Shown: positions 24,701-32,075 of the stretch, one piece after another
Layout: each line of letters starts with the position of its first letter
Numbering within the stretch: the first letter of the stretch is position 1
Origin: Pseudoips prasinana
Lineage: Eukaryota; Arthropoda; Insecta; Lepidoptera; Nolidae
NCBI GenBank assembly: GCA_951640165.1
Contig: OX621258.1
Coordinates: 7,897,501 to 7,961,500 of the forward strand
Direction of reading: 5' to 3'
Length of the DNA: 64,000 nucleotides
The notes under the pieces: model-generated
What the model was told of the DNA's origin: nothing
The model's input: only the letters and a program-made list of their open reading frames with translations
Databases searched by the model: none
Program-made: the position numbers and the translations under genes

Positions 24701-25948
24701 AAAGAAAACTAATGTAGGCGATTAGTACATGCTTCTAGACCTTGTAATATTGAATTGTAGGATTAATTTTTAATATAAGTTGATATATGTTACCCCATCT
24801 CTGCCCATGGGGGGCGTAAAAGTCATCCCGGGGACATATCTCCGAGAGAACGGGCAGCAGCTTCTCTCTGTGTATCATGACCATCATACTGCGATTGCCG
24901 CCCCGTCTGCCAAGCCTGTTGATTATGGCATATCCCCCCAAATGAGGGACGATGATGATGAAGCTTAATATTGTATTAGGCTTTTTTATTTAATTTTGAA
25001 CATGACAAGTGAATCACACTAATATTATAAAGGCGAAAGTTTGCGAGTGTGTGACTGTGTGAGTGTGTATGTTTGTTACTTCTTCAGGTCTAAACGGATG
25101 GAGCGATTTTAACAAAATTTGGTATGGAGTTAGCTGACACCTTAGATTAACACATAGGCTATAATTTATAAAGTTTAACGCGGGGGTTTAAAACCGCAGG
25201 GCACAGCTAGTATTTCATATAAATAAACAACCTACGTATAGGATGTTTTTGTTATAGATAGTACTAAAATCAGCGACCTTGTTGGTCAAAAAAATGTACC
25301 TATATAATCATGTATCCATAGCAAGTCGTGTAACGCCTAAGTTAATGAGAAAACACCTTTCTTTTTTCTTTAACCGGTATTCTAAATTAACCAGTTTTGA
25401 GGTAATTCCTCAAAAGATTTGTCCAATGGAGTTGCGTCCATCATTCTGAAGGGTATGCCATAATCGCCACGCTTGGCAGACGGGTTGGCGATCGCAGTAT
25501 GATGGTCATAGTAGACATAGAGTCGCTGCTGCCCGTTCTCCGGTAGATATTCCCTCGGGACGGCTTCTACGCCCCCCATGGGGTGAGAGGGGGTGGCTAT
25601 ATTCTATGCCGGCAGCCACACAGCAATTAATTTACTAGCTTTTTGTCAAATTTTCCCTACCGCACTGTGTACGCATACCTTGTTGAAATTAACTACCTAA
25701 TTCAATCATTCATACAAGGCAATGCTACGTTAGCGAACGATCTAGGATTGTATCCAGTATTAACCGGTCAGTTTCGGTTATTCGTTTACCGGTTTCCATA
25801 TTTCCCCGTGTCCCACTTTACCCTTTAGTTCTGCCTGCGATACCGTGTAGTAGATATATGGACGCTGTTGTGAACTCTCTCAAGGTTGTAATTTTTGTTA
25901 TATTTTAATAAAGGAATATTTTTCAATTTTCAGACCGATTCGTCGTAA
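6644..25948 (+). CDS. PRXL2B: Peroxiredoxin-like 2B / prostamide-prostaglandin F synthase, 5'-incomplete, five visible exons
   Basis: The visible coding exons are 6644-6752, 10540-10668, 17434-17567, 18940-19011 and 25934-25948. Every intron is GT-AG and the phases join without a break (0 to 1, 1 to 1, 1 to 0, 0 to 0). Together they give 152 residues to a TAA stop. The protein matches the animal PRXL2B (FAM213B) family along its length: KLVGVGVEELGSKEF, then YQVLGFKRFN, then GDLKGDYVQTGGLLLVEKGG, then HHFVQKGPGEYLP and a short acidic tail. Family members have a thioredoxin fold and reduce prostaglandin H2 or its ethanolamide in the cytosol. The exon with the CxxC-type active site is missing from the visible part; I found no candidate at 4.6-6.6 kb. 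It probably lies left of the window, which would place the antisense BEL/Pao element in an intron. The last exon (four codons) is the least certain. Confidence 0.86.
6756..7110 (+). repeat. Dispersed repeat starting next to a splice donor (inverted copy at 32.5-32.9 kb)
   Basis: Homology with the inverted copy at 32525-32870 begins within a few bases of the PRXL2B donor (AATTTATTCAGCACTT...) and runs through the GGCTAGCGCA ... GGGGTTC core near 7010-7085. The core resembles a tRNA-derived box pair, but no transposition protein is visible. The outer limit on the right is uncertain. Confidence 0.6.
7588..7905. mobile_element. MITE-like element with GGAACGAAGTT inverted ends and a (GA)n core
   Basis: The inner terminal repeats GGAACGAAGTT (about 7616) and AACTTCGTTCC (about 7866-7876) flank a body with a (GA)n microsatellite at 7743-7762. 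A closely similar copy in the opposite orientation lies at 60760-61063. Both copies extend past the inner repeat into a short palindrome, GGTGTCcaaGGACACC or a close variant, so the true end may be outside it. Confidence 0.65.
8186..8362 (+). mobile_element. Non-autonomous Helitron, Lep1-like
   Basis: It starts TCACACTAATACTATAAAG after an A and ends in CTAG before a T, with the 3' hairpin GCGGgtaaaaCCGC about 10 bases inside the end. These are the Helitron hallmarks. The 5' end matches copies at 23525, 25014 and 39071. It carries no protein. Confidence 0.85.
8455..8545 (+). repeat. RTE-type non-LTR 3' end fragment
   Basis: The stretch contains the 3' terminal motif GGGGAGGCCTATGTCCAGCAG, a variant of the RTE carboxy-terminal coding end (GEAYVQQ) seen elsewhere in the window. 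It is short and heavily truncated. Confidence 0.45.
8788..9035 (-). mobile_element. tRNA-derived SINE, family 1
   Basis: On the minus strand the head GACGGTCACCATAGCC opens at 9035 and carries an A box (TAGCCTAGTTGG) and a B box (GGTTCGAATCC). A body follows with AAATATTTGTGTGATGAGCACG, and then the tail ending ATATTATT. Seven copies occur in the window in both orientations. Confidence 0.87.
9781..10204. mobile_element. hAT-type MITE with perfect 8-bp target duplication
   Basis: The element begins CAGTGTTTTTCAACC and ends with its exact inverse, 15-bp terminal inverted repeats. It is flanked by the identical octamer CATTAGAG at 9773-9780 and 10205-10212. An 8-bp duplication and CAGTG ends are typical of the hAT superfamily. 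Repeated subterminal ACGCGACCCCCC motifs lie near both ends. There is no transposase, so it is non-autonomous (424 bp). Confidence 0.93.
10540..10668 (+). CDS. PRXL2B: PRXL2B exon
   Basis: The acceptor is CGTTTCAG|AT and the donor ATGG|GTGAGT, phase 1 to phase 1. It encodes DLYYVENISTYQVLGFKRFN and a following hydrophobic stretch. It aligns with the family's YLDE...YKELGFKRYN segment and the variable loop after it. Confidence 0.88.
10886..11065. repeat. Rearranged RTE 3' end fragments, joined in inverted orientation
   Basis: The stretch at 10886-10941 is the minus-strand RTE 3' terminus (GCCGAAAGACGTCCACTGCT). After about 45 unrelated bases, the plus-strand upstream part follows (RIAKL..., then GAAAGGTTCTCGAGTGGCGA). 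The two pieces point in opposite directions. Confidence 0.6.
11170..11340 (+). repeat. Diverged copy of the 'MGGV' repeat
   Basis: The order of motifs (CACCCCATCTCATCCCGT, GAATATCTACCA, GGGCAGCAGC, TGTGTATTATGA, CATCATACTGTGATCGCCAA) matches the repeat present four times at 23.3-25.6 kb. Its reading frame is broken here. Confidence 0.6.
11372..11562 (+). mobile_element. Helitron-like fragment
   Basis: It contains the AACGGCTAAACGGATTTTGATGAAATTTG segment in pieces typical of lepidopteran Helitrons and ends ...GGGTACAGCTAC before the LINE. The terminal CTRR is altered, so the call is tentative. Confidence 0.4.
11592..12930 (+). mobile_element. 5'-truncated non-LTR retrotransposon (jockey/CR1-like RT and C terminus)
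   Basis: The reading frame is open from about 11592 (VQFGFTKGCSTIDAG) to the TGA at 12797-12799, the last 364 codons being 11705-12799. It carries RT block A (FCDLSKSFDCV), block B (GVPQGSILGP), and block C with the catalytic FADD (FADDTSLMF), then the thumb and C-terminal domain. The endonuclease and ORF1 are absent, so this is a 5'-truncated copy, although its RT residues are intact. A 3' UTR runs to about 12930 without a clear poly(A). A related fragment, starting LGPRVSLREKFKEVNI, forms the end of the window at 63838-64000. Confidence 0.88.
13040..14500. repeat. Tandem satellite, about 155-bp unit, about ten copies
   Basis: The motif GTAAAGGTTTATTTT recurs near 13147, 13301, 13428, 13582, 13739, 13891, 14053, 14200, 14339 and 14470. 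The spacing is mostly 147-162 bases, with shorter steps of 127-139. Each unit also carries CCCGC-GATCATATGCCTAACGT, TGTATGTAGACTACGAAATGG and TGGCGCTGT. Units diverge towards the right end. It lies in the PRXL2B intron between 10668 and 17434. Confidence 0.85.
14501..15410. other. AT-rich intronic sequence
   Basis: I see no exon, RNA gene or recognisable repeat in this intronic stretch. Confidence 0.5.
15411..15880 (-). mobile_element. LINE 3' end fragment with conserved C-terminal peptide
   Basis: On the minus strand a short conserved frame (EYVSPERLNWAVLKPVV, then [11 protein letters not shown]) is followed by an AT-rich 3' UTR and a tail reading AATAAAAACC-TTTTTTATTTATTTAT at the left end. 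Other copies are at 21.8, 39.3, 60.5 and 61.7 kb. It is a 5'-truncated non-LTR element of unassigned clade. Confidence 0.65.
15881..16680. other. AT-rich intronic sequence
   Basis: This is intronic sequence with no supported gene. The short open frames here have no recognisable domain. Confidence 0.5.
16680..16996 (-). mobile_element. Helitron family B copy, ends worn
   Basis: It carries the family's segments in minus orientation: ACCCGCGTTAAA, TATGTTGACCC, TTTAGCCCGGA and CCTACGATTTTATTATATG. The 3' terminal CTAG is lost. A 24-bp perfect palindrome sits near its 3' end at 16698-16750. Confidence 0.75.
17434..17567 (+). CDS. PRXL2B: PRXL2B exon
   Basis: The acceptor is AATAATAG|GA and the donor TTGAAG|GTACGT, phase 1 to phase 0. 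It encodes GDLKGDYVQTGGLLLVEKGG and then HHFVQKGPGEYLPNVEILK. This is the most diagnostic segment of the PRXL2B family (human-like QSGGLLVV...LLHFVQKSPGDYVP). Confidence 0.9.
18147..18556 (-). repeat. Dispersed 'gggttccgta' repeat, family A
   Basis: It starts TTAGGGTTCCGTACCC and ends near CGTACGGAACCCTTCGTGAGCGAGTC, so the outer motifs are inverted. Internal GACAGACGGAC and GTTGTCGCTATAAC segments match the copies at 26.8 and 48.1 kb. Confidence 0.7.
18648..18780. mobile_element. TA-target MITE with CAGACGCCAGCACATC ends
   Basis: A 133-bp palindromic element runs from CAGACGCCAGCACATCC to the inverse GATGTGC-GGCGTCTG, flanked by TA on both sides. Long inner arms carry CAATCTGTCAAATTT-like sequence. 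Five complete or near-complete copies and one truncated copy occur in the window. The TA flank suggests mariner/Tc1-type mobilisation. Confidence 0.85.
18940..19011 (+). CDS. PRXL2B: PRXL2B exon
   Basis: The acceptor is CCTTTCAG|CAC and the donor TGCACT|GTATGT, phase 0 to 0, 24 codons (HLGLENEYKPETMANKKPEE...). It matches the family's C-terminal helix 'ILQALGI' and the following polar tail. The reading frame continues past the donor without an early stop, so the splice at 19012 is inferred from the GTATGT consensus. Confidence 0.8.
19098..19418 (+). mobile_element. Non-autonomous Helitron family B
   Basis: It runs from A|TCTATACATATAATAAAATCG to ...GCACAGCTAG|T-type ends (here GTCACAGCTAG|T), with the hairpin CGCGGGTAAAAGCGCGG just inside. 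The body motifs (TGTACATT, TTTAGAATTTTTGTCTG, GGTCGGGTCAACATATAGG) recur in at least eight copies. Confidence 0.87.
19425..19623 (+). mobile_element. Helitron-like element, different subfamily
   Basis: It begins shortly after the previous Helitron (TGTATAATAAAACATTTTTG) and ends GCGCAGGGTACAGCTAAT, that is CTAA before T. The ends fit Helitron rules, but only one copy is present, so the limits are tentative. Confidence 0.45.
19640..20045. other. Unassigned GC-richer intronic segment
   Basis: A block from the T-run at 19690 to about 19905 is richer in GC than its surroundings (GCCGACCCACTAAAACCACC, then GTACTCGTGAACGATCTCAC). It looks like a repeat, but no second copy is in the window and no domain was recognised in either strand. 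Confidence 0.35.
20063..20180 (+). mobile_element. tRNA-derived SINE, family 2 (head)
   Basis: The head GGTTGGCGTGGTTGGTAGATA carries an A-box-like TGGCGTGGTTGG, and GGTTTCGATTCCCACCCAGGAC is the B box with one extra T. The CAGATATTTG and GAACATG body segments follow. The 3' half seen in other copies is missing. Confidence 0.75.
20556..20945. mobile_element. TIR element, about 390 bp
   Basis: The left end AGGGTTATTTGTAAAACACC and the right end (inverse AGGGTTACTCATAAAACACC, then AACAAC) form imperfect inverted repeats of about 27 bp. TATA lies at both outer flanks. There is no coding capacity, so it is a MITE of uncertain superfamily. Confidence 0.65.
21712..22243. mobile_element. TIR element split by a LINE 3' end
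   Basis: The ends CTTAGAGCTTATGCACACCA and the inverse CTTAGAGCCTATGCACACCA form terminal inverted repeats of about 27 bp. A LINE 3' fragment (about 21790-22125, minus orientation, same family as 15.4 kb) sits inside. A perfect 16-bp palindrome lies at 21744-21778, inside the left end. Confidence 0.72.
23300..23480 (+). repeat. 'MGGV' repeat with short open frame (unit 1, plus)
   Basis: It encodes MGGVKVIPGTYLRENG then YHDHHTAIAAPSAKPVDYGI, followed by a GAT/GAC run. The same peptide pattern, less diverged, is encoded on the minus strand at 23893-24090 and again in unit 2 (24789-24968 plus, 25382-25579 minus). I do not recognise the protein. Confidence 0.55.
23525..23721 (+). mobile_element. 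Lep1-like Helitron (unit 1)
   Basis: It runs A|TCACACTAATATTATAAAGG to GGGCACAGCTAG|T, 197 bases. The usual 3' hairpin is weakened (CGCGGGGGTTTAAAACCGCAG). Confidence 0.87.
23893..24090 (-). repeat. 'MGGV' repeat with 65-codon open frame (unit 1, minus)
   Basis: The minus frame reads MGGVEAVPREYLPENGQQRL then YYDHHTAIANPSAKRGDYGI and continues to the stop. The frame is intact and matches the plus-strand copy in the same unit at roughly two thirds of positions. The family and function are unknown. Confidence 0.5.
25014..25210 (+). mobile_element. Lep1-like Helitron (unit 2)
   Basis: This is the duplicate of the 23525 copy, carried along by the tandem duplication rather than inserted separately, since the flanks are also duplicated. 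Confidence 0.87.
25382..25579 (-). repeat. 'MGGV' repeat with 65-codon open frame (unit 2, minus)
   Basis: The encoded peptide is identical to the unit 1 copy, as expected from a recent duplication. Confidence 0.5.
25934..25948 (+). CDS. PRXL2B: PRXL2B terminal exon (coding part)
   Basis: The acceptor AATTTTCAG ends at 25933. Reading on in phase 0 from the previous exon gives TDSS and TAA. A short polar C terminus fits the family. The call rests only on splice-site quality and phase, and a different last exon is possible. A candidate AATAAA lies near 26216. Confidence 0.55.
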   Translation, partial: TDSS

Positions 25949-26786
25949 TTCCTGGTACTGCCTTCTACAAGAGCACGCGGCTCCCATTCACAATATATGG
26001 CTGGAGCGGAGATGTAACACTGAGGTTTAGTAGTCAATCCATTGATTTTTGGCTATGTTACTTTTGTTAACGAACTATTTCACAAATTACGAACTTGCAC
26101 TTCAATTATATCAAAGTGCTATTAGGTTATTTAGGTTTATAATGCATTATTGAGGAAAACTAATTGAGTCATTTAGTAGTAGTATTGTAGAAATTAATTG
26201 GCTATGGTTATTTGTAATAAATTGGCGATTTAGCCCTGTATTTTTATATTTTAGAATATGAGGGTATATTGAGATTTTAAGTGCCTTTAACGCCACGGTC
26301 CTTCTGTGATTATTTGTGGGTAGTCTATTTTCCTTTATTGCTGTGTGTTTGTAGTGTTGAATAATAGGGAATTGTAAATGCGACAATAATTTGTGTGTTC
26401 CTGCGTACATAATATATCCATTATGGTATATTGTTATCAGTTTCTGAGTACAAGTCCGGTCTCATATTGGCCGTATCAATAGCACCTAACTTTCAGATGT
26501 ATTTGTACGTGCTGAGTGAAACAGGTAAAACACGTGCATTAATATATTCGTAACAAAAATGTTTAACTGTTGTGCAAGTTCGTTATTAACATATTCTATA
26601 TACAAGATGTAAAATAAATCGTGTACGAAACTTAAGGAGCTCAATTTGTCTATGGTACCTACTGAACAACGTGTAAAACATCGACTTGCAAAATACAAAA
26701 ACTAAAAGAAAAACTTCTCATACTCACTTTGTGTGAATTGGAGTCAATATTTTTTTCACTAAATCATACTTATTTATATTAAAAAA
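25949..26786. other. Probable PRXL2B 3' UTR and flanking sequence
   Basis: AT-rich, with no other exon supported. An open reading (VVIPGTAFYKSTRLPFTIYG) runs through the terminal exon in a different phase and does not fit the upstream exons. Confidence 0.4.
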
Positions 26787-27085
26787 AACCGGCCAAGTGC
26801 GAGTTGGACTCGCCCACGAAGGGTTCCGTACCATTATCTATAAAAATGAGCAAAAAATTCACGTTTGATGTATGGGAATCCTCTTAATTTTCTTTTTATT
26901 ATTTGTTGTTATAACAGCAACAGAAATACATCGTCTGTGAATATTTCAACTGTCTAACTATCACGGTTCATGAGATACGGACAGACCCACGGTGCCTGGT
27001 GACAGACGGACAGACATACAGACAGACAGGGAAGTCTTAGTAATAGGGTCCCGTTTTATCCGTTTGAGTACAGAACCATAAAAAA
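26787..27085 (+). repeat. Dispersed 'gggttccgta' repeat, family A
   Basis: It starts AACCGGCCAAGTGCGAGTTGG, then GAAGGGTTCCGTACC, and ends near GTACAGAACCATAAAAAA. It is the fullest plus-strand copy, about 300 bases. Confidence 0.75.
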
Positions 27086-27429
27086 TAAGCAATTTTGCGC
27101 TCTTTAAGTTTTCTCAACTGTGTATGTTATACCTTGTATAGTTAATATAAACAAAAAATCAATGGACTGGGTATCTTAAGACTGAAATATTTAATAAAAT
27201 GTGTTTTTTTATATATATGGTGACAGGTAAATATATGCTAAATGTATAACGGTAATCTTGGTAAGCAAGGTAAAAATATATTTATTTATAATAAATGAAA
27301 AATAGTATATTGTTCAAAGTATTTCTTTGTTGTGAAATAAAAAAAACATGACGTCCAGTTATATTTTAATTGTAAACAGTTAAAATACGTTCGAATACAT
27401 GACGTAATGTCGAATTTATGTAGATATCT

Positions 27430-28140
27430 ATGATATCGTCGGTGTTGTTAACTTGCTAATATATCGTTAGTACAGTTAACTTGCTAGCATATAGTCGGTG
27501 TAGTTACCTTGCTAACATATCGTCGGTGTAGTTAACTGGCTAATATATCGTCGGTGTAGTAGTTAATTTGCTAACATATCGTCGGTGTAGTTAATTTGGT
27601 AACATATAGTCAGTGTAGTTAACTTGCTGACATACCGTCGGTGTAGTTAACTTGTTACCACATCGTTGGTATAGTTAACTTGTTACAACATCGTCGGTGT
27701 AGTTTTCTTTTTAAAATATCGTCGGTGTAGTTAATTTGTTAACATATCGTCGATGTAGTTATCTTGGTAACAAATCGTCGGTGTAGTTATCTTAGTAACA
27801 TATCGTCGGTGTAGTTAACTTGCTAACATAACATCGGTGTAGTTAACTTGCTAACATATCGTCGGTATAGTTAACTTGTTAACATATCGTCGGTATAGTT
27901 AACTTGCTAGCATATAGTCGGTGTAGTTAACTTGCTAACATATAGTCAGTGTAGTTAACTTGCTAACATATAGTCAGTTTAGTTAACTTGCTAACATACC
28001 GTCGGTGTAGTTAACTTGCTAACATATCGTCGGTGTAGTTAATTTGGTAACATATCGTCGGTGTAGTTAACTTGCTAAAATATCGTCGGTGTAGTTAACT
28101 TGTTAACATATCGTCGGTATAATTAACTTGCTAGCATATA
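27430..28140. repeat. 28-bp minisatellite, about 25 copies
   Basis: The unit combines GTTAACTTGCTAAC with ATATCGTCGGTGTA (28 bases) and repeats head to tail with point variants (GTCGGTATA, AGTCAGTGT, TTGTTACAACATC). There are no unique spacers, so it is a minisatellite. It starts about 1.5 kb after the PRXL2B stop. Confidence 0.93.
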
Positions 28141-29110
28141 ACCTGCAAACTTCCATATGTGAGCTTCCCTCATTTTGCTAGATCAATATCCTTAAATATT
28201 TATAACACAAGTACATGAATATCCAAACATTTAAGGCATGCCTAATTTACGTTCTACTGTTGACCTTATTATGGAAAGAACTGTTTATTGATTTTGGACT
28301 TAATTCCAAGCCAATAATGTTGAAAATGTCGTGATATCTATGTTACTCGGCCTTTAGTAGTGTGAATATCTTTGAATATTAATCTCGCAAGAACCGAATA
28401 CGTTTTCAGAAAACGCATACAAAATTTATATGAAATAAAAAGAATTCTTCCATACCATAAATGTAGATGTCTTAAGCGTCCTAATGATTAATCTATTTAA
28501 TATATTTTATTCTGTTGGTTGGCTCAAATTTGTTAAATGTAATAAATTAAAATATTTTTGTATAAAAAGTTAGTTTTATTTGCACACGGCGGGGTGAGCA
28601 GTGCTGGCGGGCTATTCATGGTCCGCCATCTTGGGCTTCGTCGGTGCGTTCTGTCAACGTGACAAGATGACGAATTATATGTATATTTCTTTTACAAAAT
28701 AGGCGTGCGACATGTTGCATTTGTGGCTGTAATCCCTAGTTGTGTCGTGATAAAGAATTGAGATCCTTCATTGTACCGAAACCGTCTAGGTAAGGTTTTA
28801 TGTATTTGTCTTTTATATTAATATCGACGCCATTTTCTGTTAATGTCAAACTTTTGGCGCGAAATCTTTAATTTTCGGTTGACTATAACCTCGACAATAC
28901 TTAATTATAAAACTACATTCGACGAATATTAGAAATCGTTATTAATTTATTATTTTGAAATCAAAATAATATCCATTCAAAGTATTTTATTCCATTGGTT
29001 GGATTAACTTTTTTATTAAATATTAAATGTTAAAAAAAATAATTTATTTTGATATTCACACGGTGTAGTACATTGTAAATTATTGTTTTGAAGACAATAT
29101 GGAAATTATG
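28141..29110. other. AT-rich intergenic sequence
   Basis: No gene was seen. Two short similar stretches (TTTTATTCTGTTGGTTGG at 28508 and TTTTATTCCATTGGTTGG near 28984) hint at a decayed duplication. Confidence 0.4.
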
Positions 29111-29114
29111 CTGC

Positions 29115-29275
29115 ATTATGGACCTAAATTCTGGTGACGAGGGTCACTTTACACATAGCGCACACATCCAGAATCAGAAAATCTACCTACATATATAGGA
29201 AGCTGTGCGGGAATCGAACGCCAAACGCGTAGAAGTGAGGTGACTACCTTAAATACTATGCCACACACATAAACT
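29115..29275 (-). repeat. tRNA-like SINE head
   Basis: The minus strand reads GTGTGGCATAGTATTTAAGG and then GGCGTTCGATTCCCGCACAG, which has the spacing and B-box form of a tRNA-derived SINE. Confidence 0.45.
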
Positions 29276-29389
29276 GCGTTTATATGTAACTATAGAAAAA
29301 TCTGATTCAATAGTCACAAATGTACATGGTAAAATATTTTGTTTAAAATTATCTTGTTGCGTTACTGGAAATTTACTAGAACTCTATAA

Positions 29390-29470
29390 TAATACGCCGG
29401 GTTTCGAACCAGCACTCTCTACCCCTGGGTAGGGGTTCGGCCGCTACGAACGATACACACTGGTAGAGCA
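29390..29470 (-). repeat. tRNA-like sequence with B box
   Basis: The minus strand contains CTGGTTCGAAACCCGGCG (B box GGTTCGAAACC) about 40 bases after an A-box-like segment. The stem pairing is poor, so it is a SINE-type fragment rather than a tRNA gene. Confidence 0.4.
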
Positions 29471-29809
29471 AGTTTTTCCAAATTAACCAGCAAATTCTTG
29501 GCCCAGCACGCCATGAACAAAACTAGGTATGTAGATAGTGGCCGTTAAGTGCTGGGTACCGACATTTTGGTTTATTATGTTTTTTTTTATATCAGAGGGT
29601 GACAAACGAACAAGCGCAACACCAGAGGAGTCGCGAGTGCGTTGCCGGCCTTTGAGAGTCAGCAAACAAGTGTTGCTGAGCCTTTCCACCACCCCTATAA
29701 GCTCTTGCAAGCTTACTCACACGCAGAAACACGTTATTAATGTTATTATTAAGGAATGTCTTCTGTAAGGTGGAGGTACTACCCTAGTCGGGTTGCTCTT
29801 TGAGCGTAT

Positions 29810-31262
29810 GTAGGGGAGGTAGGGGAGGGACGGGCACTTTTTAACAATTTAATGCATAAAAAATCAAATTTTATAGATAATTAACATTTAATGCCAATTC
29901 TTATTGCAGCACACATTTGGCTAGACATCTTAGATAAAACTTTCTTAAAATTATTATGAGTCTTAACATTACGAGATAATTTCAGGAATTAAGTCCAAGT
30001 GCCCAAACCTCCCTGCCATAGGGAGGTTTGGACACCCCCTGTGGGAGGCTTGGGCATGGCCTATAAAACACTTTATATCCATAATAGAATCTAAACATAA
30101 AAGTTAACAACAAATAAAAAATCTTAAATTGTATCTTAACTTATCTAAGATTAGGTACAACCCAGAATGGTTTATCAAATGTGTACTTAGAGCTACGATG
30201 TTTGGTTTTATTCCATGTCCAGGCAATTTAATTTTGATATCTTCTAGTGGGACACTTGCTATATCATCAACTTCAGGAAAATAAGGTGTTTCTTATCTTA
30301 CCCAGCCTCATAATTTTTTGTAGTCATGGTATGACTTATGTCTTCGATTCGGCCGACATAATGCACAACAGTCTTTTTTGTATTAAATTTAAAGTGCACA
30401 AAATCATTCATTTGAATATCTGTCAATCATTATCACATCATCTTCATCTAACTCTTCTTCTGACGTTTCTCAAACATTTCTAAACATTTTCTATATCACA
30501 ATCACTACTACTCATTTGCCTTTTCTTTACTCTATTCGATGTTAGTTCTGGTGGAATCTAAATAATCTTCTCTATATTTTTAAGAATATAGCTGCTTCTC
30601 TCTACAGTTGCAAATTCAATCTAGGGATTTGATATTAATCAGCTGTTGTTTTTATTTTTGATCCTTTTGATACCTCTTCTAAGGCTCATAATATCAAATC
30701 TTATGGAATTTCTCGTCGCATACCTTTCTTTTGGAATTTAATGGACATATTTCTGTAATTAAAAATAATTGAAATGGTATAATTAAAGCAAGAAATTAGA
30801 ATTTAAGTAAATCTTCCTATACTCAACATACAGGAGGGAGCATTGGGCATGCCGAAACCTCCCTCAGATAAGAATGCCCATTGCTCCCTCTGTATACATT
30901 TTCGACATAAGTCACCGGTATTTTTTTTTATCTAGATATCTAAGCGTGAATTTCAGTTTAATTTATAAGTTAGTAAATATAGAATAGATATATATTTAAA
31001 AATAGACAAACCTTTGGTTAGTTTTCTCTTTAACACGATTTCGAACCACCAAAAATATTCACTTTTACGACCGCATAACCTTTCAACGTGGCTGTGTTTA
31101 ACAACTGATAGAAATTACATATAGTCTATGGATGAAAAGTGTTGCCAGTCGGTAAAGTAAACTATCAAATTAGAGAAAATTTAAAATCTGTGACCGGATC
31201 AGAATAAAAGGGGGGTGCCCATGTCTCCCGACTGCCCGTCCCTCCCCTACCTCCCCTACACC
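29810..31262 (-). mobile_element. TIR DNA transposon remnant, about 1.45 kb, with decayed coding
   Basis: The ends are near-perfect inverted repeats of about 28 bases (TGTAGGGGAGGTAGGGGAGG at both ends). Purine-rich internal GGGAGGTTTGGGCA-type motifs occur near both ends. On the minus strand around 30390-30200 two frames join across a frameshift to give FVHFKFNTKKTVVHYVGRIE and then YFPEVDDIASVPLEDIKIKLPG. That pattern resembles the C-terminal region of some insect transposase-derived proteins. Stops elsewhere show it is not functional. Confidence 0.6.
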
Positions 31263-31489
31263 GAAGTGAATGTGCCCTACCTAATTGATTCATGACCGGC
31301 AGTCAAAAGGTTAATGTTTATTGGTTCGATTTGTAAAAATGGCTCCACCACTCTGACACCGTAACGTGGTTGATCATTATGTCAAACTCCTAAAAAGACC
31401 ATCATCTCCAACCTCTAAGAAATTGCGTGGTGACTTCTTCCACCAGTAAGATCATGAGCCAGTAGTAATGGTTAAATCTATCTATGTAT

Positions 31490-31757
31490 GTAAATAAAAA
31501 TTAATGTGCGAAATGTTTGTACGCTCATAACTTCCAAACGACTGCACCAAATTGGATAAACCTTTTTACGCGCGCATTGGGGAATATAATCCCTGTGTCG
31601 CGGCGTACTTTACAAACATATAATAGACGGACACCAATTACATCCAGACTCAGAACAACTATTTATGGGTCACATAAATAGATGCCCGGCGCAGGACTCG
31701 AACCCGCGAAACGAAGCGGCGAGGCGATTGTCTTAGCCACTGCCCCACACGTGCAGT
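31490..31757 (-). mobile_element. tRNA-derived SINE, family 3
   Basis: On the minus strand the head TGCACGTGTGGGGCAGTGGC carries TGGCTAAGACA (A box) and GGGTTCGAGTCCTGCG (B box). About 200 bases of body follow, ending in a TAAATAAAAATTA-like tail. Only one copy is in the window. Confidence 0.6.
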
Positions 31758-31961
31758 CATCTTTCTTTTGTGACTTCGTTATTGTCAGGAGAAGGTTTGT
31801 ATAAAACAAAACGAAAATAATAGCAAATATTTAAAAATATCCAATAAGTCTCATTACTTAATAGGAATTTAATTCCTAATGAGTCTCACTGTTATATATC
31901 TAGGTTTTAATGAACGGGATTCAATCAAGCTACAAATAGCTAGCGGTTCTCGACCTTTTCG

Positions 31962-32075
31962 ACCCCAATCTTTCAAATTTCTTTTATAGATTTTCAACTT
32001 TATCACAGAAGCATAAGATTCACTTTCAATTGGGGAAATTTGACAGATGGTGGTAGCTTGATGTGCTGGCATCTG
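31962..32075. mobile_element. TA-target MITE, left end lost
   Basis: It matches the 18648 family from CCCCAATCT through to GATGTGCTGGCATCTG|TA. The outer 20 bases on the left are missing or diverged. Confidence 0.75.

Larger units (their letters stand above)
22926..25900. repeat. Near-identical 1.49-kb tandem duplication
   Basis: Unit 1 (about 22926-24413) and unit 2 (about 24414-25900) match base for base with only scattered differences. The offset is 1488 at the left edge and 1489 after a one-base indel. Each unit contains one Lep1-like Helitron and two oppositely oriented copies of the 'MGGV' repeat. It sits in the last PRXL2B intron, directly before the terminal exon. Confidence 0.93.

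Noticed and set aside
25934..26070. Coding exon in another phase (VVIPGTAFYKSTRLPFTIYG)
   Set aside because: It does not match the phase 0 donor of the previous PRXL2B exon, and I recognise no family.
27430..28140. CRISPR-like array of 28-bp repeats
   Set aside because: Repeats are directly adjacent with no unique spacers, and the DNA is from an animal genome. It is a minisatellite.
30247..30483. Plus-strand frame inside the TIR transposon
   Set aside because: The better coding signal is on the minus strand across a frameshift; the plus frame has no recognisable motif.
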